Positions 14,842-16,466 of a DNA stretch of 16,466 bases are shown here, in pieces. Position 1 is the stretch's first letter; the number at the start of each line of letters is the position of its first letter. The notes below the pieces were generated by a model. That model saw only the letters and a list, made by a program, of their open reading frames with translations, was not told where the DNA came from and made no database searches. The position numbers and the translations under genes are program-made. The stretch is from an uncultured Subdoligranulum sp. (GTDB taxonomy: Bacteria; Bacillota_A; Clostridia; Oscillospirales; Ruminococcaceae): NCBI RefSeq assembly GCF_937890665.1, contig NZ_CALADU010000071.1:1-16466 (forward strand), given 5' to 3'.

Positions 14842-14870
14842 TTGGAATTTGGTCAAATTCTTGGTACAAT
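14842..14870 (+). promoter_or_regulatory. Promoter of the ROK regulator gene
   Basis: TTGGAA (14842-14847) and TACAAT (14865-14870) are separated by exactly 17 bases, giving a leader of about 63 bases to the ATG at 14940. There is no terminator between the kinase stop and this promoter, so read-through from upstream is also possible. Confidence 0.78.
14845..14860. promoter_or_regulatory. Operator-like palindrome inside the ROK promoter
   Basis: GAATTTG (14845-14851) and CAAATTC (14854-14860) are perfect 7-bp arms around GT. The palindrome fills the spacer between the -35 and -10 boxes, overlapping the end of the -35. Negative autoregulation by the ROK protein is the likely use. I did not find a second full copy upstream of the MFS or SIS genes. 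Confidence 0.6.
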
Positions 14871-14939
14871 AGAAATTGATAAAAACAAATGATTTCCGCT
14901 GCCTGAATTTATACAAGCAGATTGATGGGAGGCCGTTTC

Positions 14940-16082
14940 ATGACATCCTATGTACCGGAATATCTGAAGGCCAAAAACCGGAAAACTGTGTTCGACCTGT
15001 TTTTGCGCGATCCGGAGCTTTCGCGTGCCGAGATCGTGCAGCGGACAAGGATGAGTTTCCCCACGGCAAGCAAAGCGGTGGATTTCCTCATCTCCCGCGG
15101 GATCGTGACCGAAATCGGGAGCGAGGAACCGGTCGGCAGACCGGGACGCCGCCGGCGGAGCCTTCGGTTTAATCCGTCGGCTTACGCTGCGCTGGCCCTG
15201 AACTTTGAAGGCCGCGTATTGGAAGTGGGGCTCGTAGACCTGGCCGGGCAGTTGTTGCAGTACGAGCAGCACGCGTTCGACTGTTTTCATCAGACGGAAA
15301 ATTATGCGCAACTGGCGCCCATGCTGCAGGCGGTCGTAGAAAAATCCCCTTGCCATGTGCTGGGCGTGGGGATCGGTATGCCTGCCGACATTGACAATAA
15401 TGCCGAAACGGTCGCGCTGTATTATGACCGGCAGGAGGTCGTCGTCCCGTTGAAAGACCTGTTTGGCGATTTGCTGCAGGCCCTGCAGTTGCAAGCGTTT
15501 TACGGCAACGATGTGAATCTGGCTTGCCTGGGGGAAGCGTCTTTGCGAGGCGGCGCAGGTGAAAAAATGAACCTTTGCTACCTCACGCTCGGAACGGGCT
15601 TCGGCGCCGGGATCATGAACAACGGGGCTATATGGCTCGGCGGTCATGGGCGTGCGGGCGAGATAGGCAACACACATCTGGGGGCGTTTGACCTCAAAGG
15701 TCCGCTGCAAACACAGATCGAGCCATTGGAGACCCGTATCAATCTGCAAGCGCTGGAAAAAGCCTTTGGGATCAATCTGTTGGATGATACAGTGCTGCCG
15801 CAGGATACACAGGACCAGATGGTAGAATTTTTACTGCCGGCGCTGGTTACAGCCGTTTACAATTTCAGTTTTCTGTTCGATATGGACCAGTTTGTAATGT
15901 CCGGCGCGATCCCGAATCGTCTGCCGGGATTGGCCGCCTGCACAGAGAGGGAAGTGAACCGGCTGCTGGCATATCGGAAACGCAGCGTTACGATCTCCAG
16001 ACCCGTTTCGGCACACTGTACCCTGATCGGTGCAGCGAACGCTGTATTTGAAGGTACGATCCTAAGTGAACTACAGGGATAA
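14940..16082 (+). CDS. ROK-family transcriptional repressor (NagC/XylR-like)
   Basis: This 380-residue protein has an N-terminal winged helix (about 18-68; SRAEIVQRTRMSFPTASKAVDFLISRGIV) and a ROK sugar-binding body. The N-terminal lobe lacks the D-x-G-G-T ATP motif; LNFEGR stands there, so it is a regulator, not a kinase. The later ROK signature is kept as GNDVNLACLGE (Asp191), YLTLGTGFGAGI and GRAGEIGN (Glu241). The usual EIGH histidine is Asn244, and the cysteine-rich zinc motif that should follow is missing, replaced by LKGPLQTQIEPLETR. GGGAGG seven bases before ATG 14940 sets the start, and TTG 14922 and ATG 14924 are rejected. It likely senses an amino sugar or its phosphate and controls the transport/GH9 genes and itself. 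Confidence 0.87.
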   Translation: MTSYVPEYLKAKNRKTVFDLFLRDPELSRAEIVQRTRMSFPTASKAVDFLISRGIVTEIGSEEPVGRPGRRRRSLRFNPSAYAALALNFEGRVLEVGLVDLAGQLLQYEQHAFDCFHQTENYAQLAPMLQAVVEKSPCHVLGVGIGMPADIDNNAETVALYYDRQEVVVPLKDLFGDLLQALQLQAFYGNDVNLACLGEASLRGGAGEKMNLCYLTLGTGFGAGIMNNGAIWLGGHGRAGEIGNTHLGAFDLKGPLQTQIEPLETRINLQALEKAFGINLLDDTVLPQDTQDQMVEFLLPALVTAVYNFSFLFDMDQFVMSGAIPNRLPGLAACTEREVNRLLAYRKRSVTISRPVSAHCTLIGAANAVFEGTILSELQG

Positions 16083-16127
16083 AACGATCCCAGTGCAGCC
16101 GGAGGGCATCCTTACTTACACCAGGGA

Positions 16128-16173
16128 AGCCGGAGAAGGCACCGGAAAAACCGGTCCCATCTCCGGCTTTTTT
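16128..16173 (+). terminator. Rho-independent terminator at the end of module B
   Basis: AGCCGGAGA (16128-16136) pairs with TCTCCGGCT (16160-16168), with a second inner stem ACCGG/CCGGT around AAAAA, followed by six T. It separates the regulator gene from the exporter gene. Confidence 0.9.
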
Positions 16174-16211
16174 AGTGCCCGGCAAGAAAGAAAAAAGAAG
16201 GGAGCTTTGCT

Positions 16212-16466
16212 ATGTCCGTATCGTCCCGTTCACTTACTACCGGCAGTATTTTTCAAAGCCTGGCAAGGTTTTCACTGCCGATTTTATTCACATTGTTTTT
16301 GCAGGCGCTCTATGGCGGTGTTGACCTGCTGGTGGTGGGGCAGTTTGCCTCCACTGCCGATGTTTCGGGCGTGTCCACAGGTGGTATGCTGCTTTCGACC
16401 TTCACGATGCTGGTCACAGGGCTTTCCATGGGTACGACCGTCACAGTAGGGGAAGCCATCGGCAGC
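16212..16466 (+). CDS. MATE-family efflux transporter, 5' part
   Basis: Only the first 85 residues lie in the window and the frame is open to the right edge. The text FSLPILFTLFLQALYGGVDLLVVGQFAS, then SGVSTGG and GLSMGTTVTVGEAIGS, is typical of the first two helices of NorM/DinF-like MATE exporters, which move drugs or metabolites out using a sodium or proton gradient. AAGGGAG lies seven bases before ATG 16212. It stands after a terminator and is probably unrelated to the sugar locus. I see no clear promoter box in the 38 bases between the terminator and the start. Confidence 0.85.
   Translation, partial: MSVSSRSLTTGSIFQSLARFSLPILFTLFLQALYGGVDLLVVGQFASTADVSGVSTGGMLLSTFTMLVTGLSMGTTVTVGEAIGS

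Noticed and set aside
16066..16449. Open frame overlapping the last terminator and the MATE start
   Set aside because: It reads through a terminator hairpin and out of frame across the MATE gene, whose own frame has the SD and family motifs.
1..16466. tRNA, rRNA, CRISPR array, insertion sequence or phage attachment site
   Set aside because: I saw no cloverleaf-like sequence, no regularly spaced direct repeats, no transposase or integrase motifs and no terminal inverted repeats.

Overview
The window looks like chromosomal DNA of a gut Clostridia-type Firmicute, most like the Oscillospiraceae/Ruminococcaceae (Faecalibacterium, Subdoligranulum or Gemmiger type). This is inferred from mid-50s G+C by eye, strong AGGAGG ribosome binding sites, a Gram-positive sugar-binding lipoprotein, GntR and ROK regulators and tight collinear operons. 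The genus is a guess. Every supported gene is on the + strand.

Left flank (1-1830): the 3' end of a GtrB-like membrane glycosyltransferase is followed by a decayed stretch. It holds a small multidrug resistance (SMR)-type subunit with a lost start, an amber codon and a one-base deletion, a 5' stub of a second SMR subunit, and a flavodoxin-like gene that has lost its start and carries a nonsense codon. A strong terminator closes this region.

Module A (1897-6114): a near-consensus promoter with an operator-like inverted repeat and a leader hairpin drives a FrlB/FraB-type SIS deglycase, a FrlD-type PfkB kinase, a GntR/UTRA regulator and a protein fusing two HAD phosphatase domains. Kinase plus deglycase is the core of Amadori-product (fructosamine) breakdown: a fructosyl-amine is 6-phosphorylated, then split into glucose-6-phosphate and an amine or amino acid.

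Module B (6514-16082): after a 399-base spacer rich in inverted repeats come an MFS symporter, an ABC sugar importer (lipoprotein and two permeases, no ATPase), a cytosolic GH9 glycosidase, a second SIS enzyme with the GlmS/NagB-II catalytic residues, a BadF/BadG-type amino-sugar kinase, and a ROK repressor with its own promoter and palindrome. The simplest reading is import of an amino-sugar glycoside, intracellular cleavage, phosphorylation to glucosamine-6-phosphate and conversion to fructose-6-phosphate. A strong terminator follows, then the start of a MATE exporter runs off the right edge.

The most notable point is that two parallel 'SIS enzyme + sugar kinase + regulator + transporter' cassettes, one fructosamine-like and one glucosamine-like, sit head to tail as one catabolic island. 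A substrate shared by both is possible but is inference.
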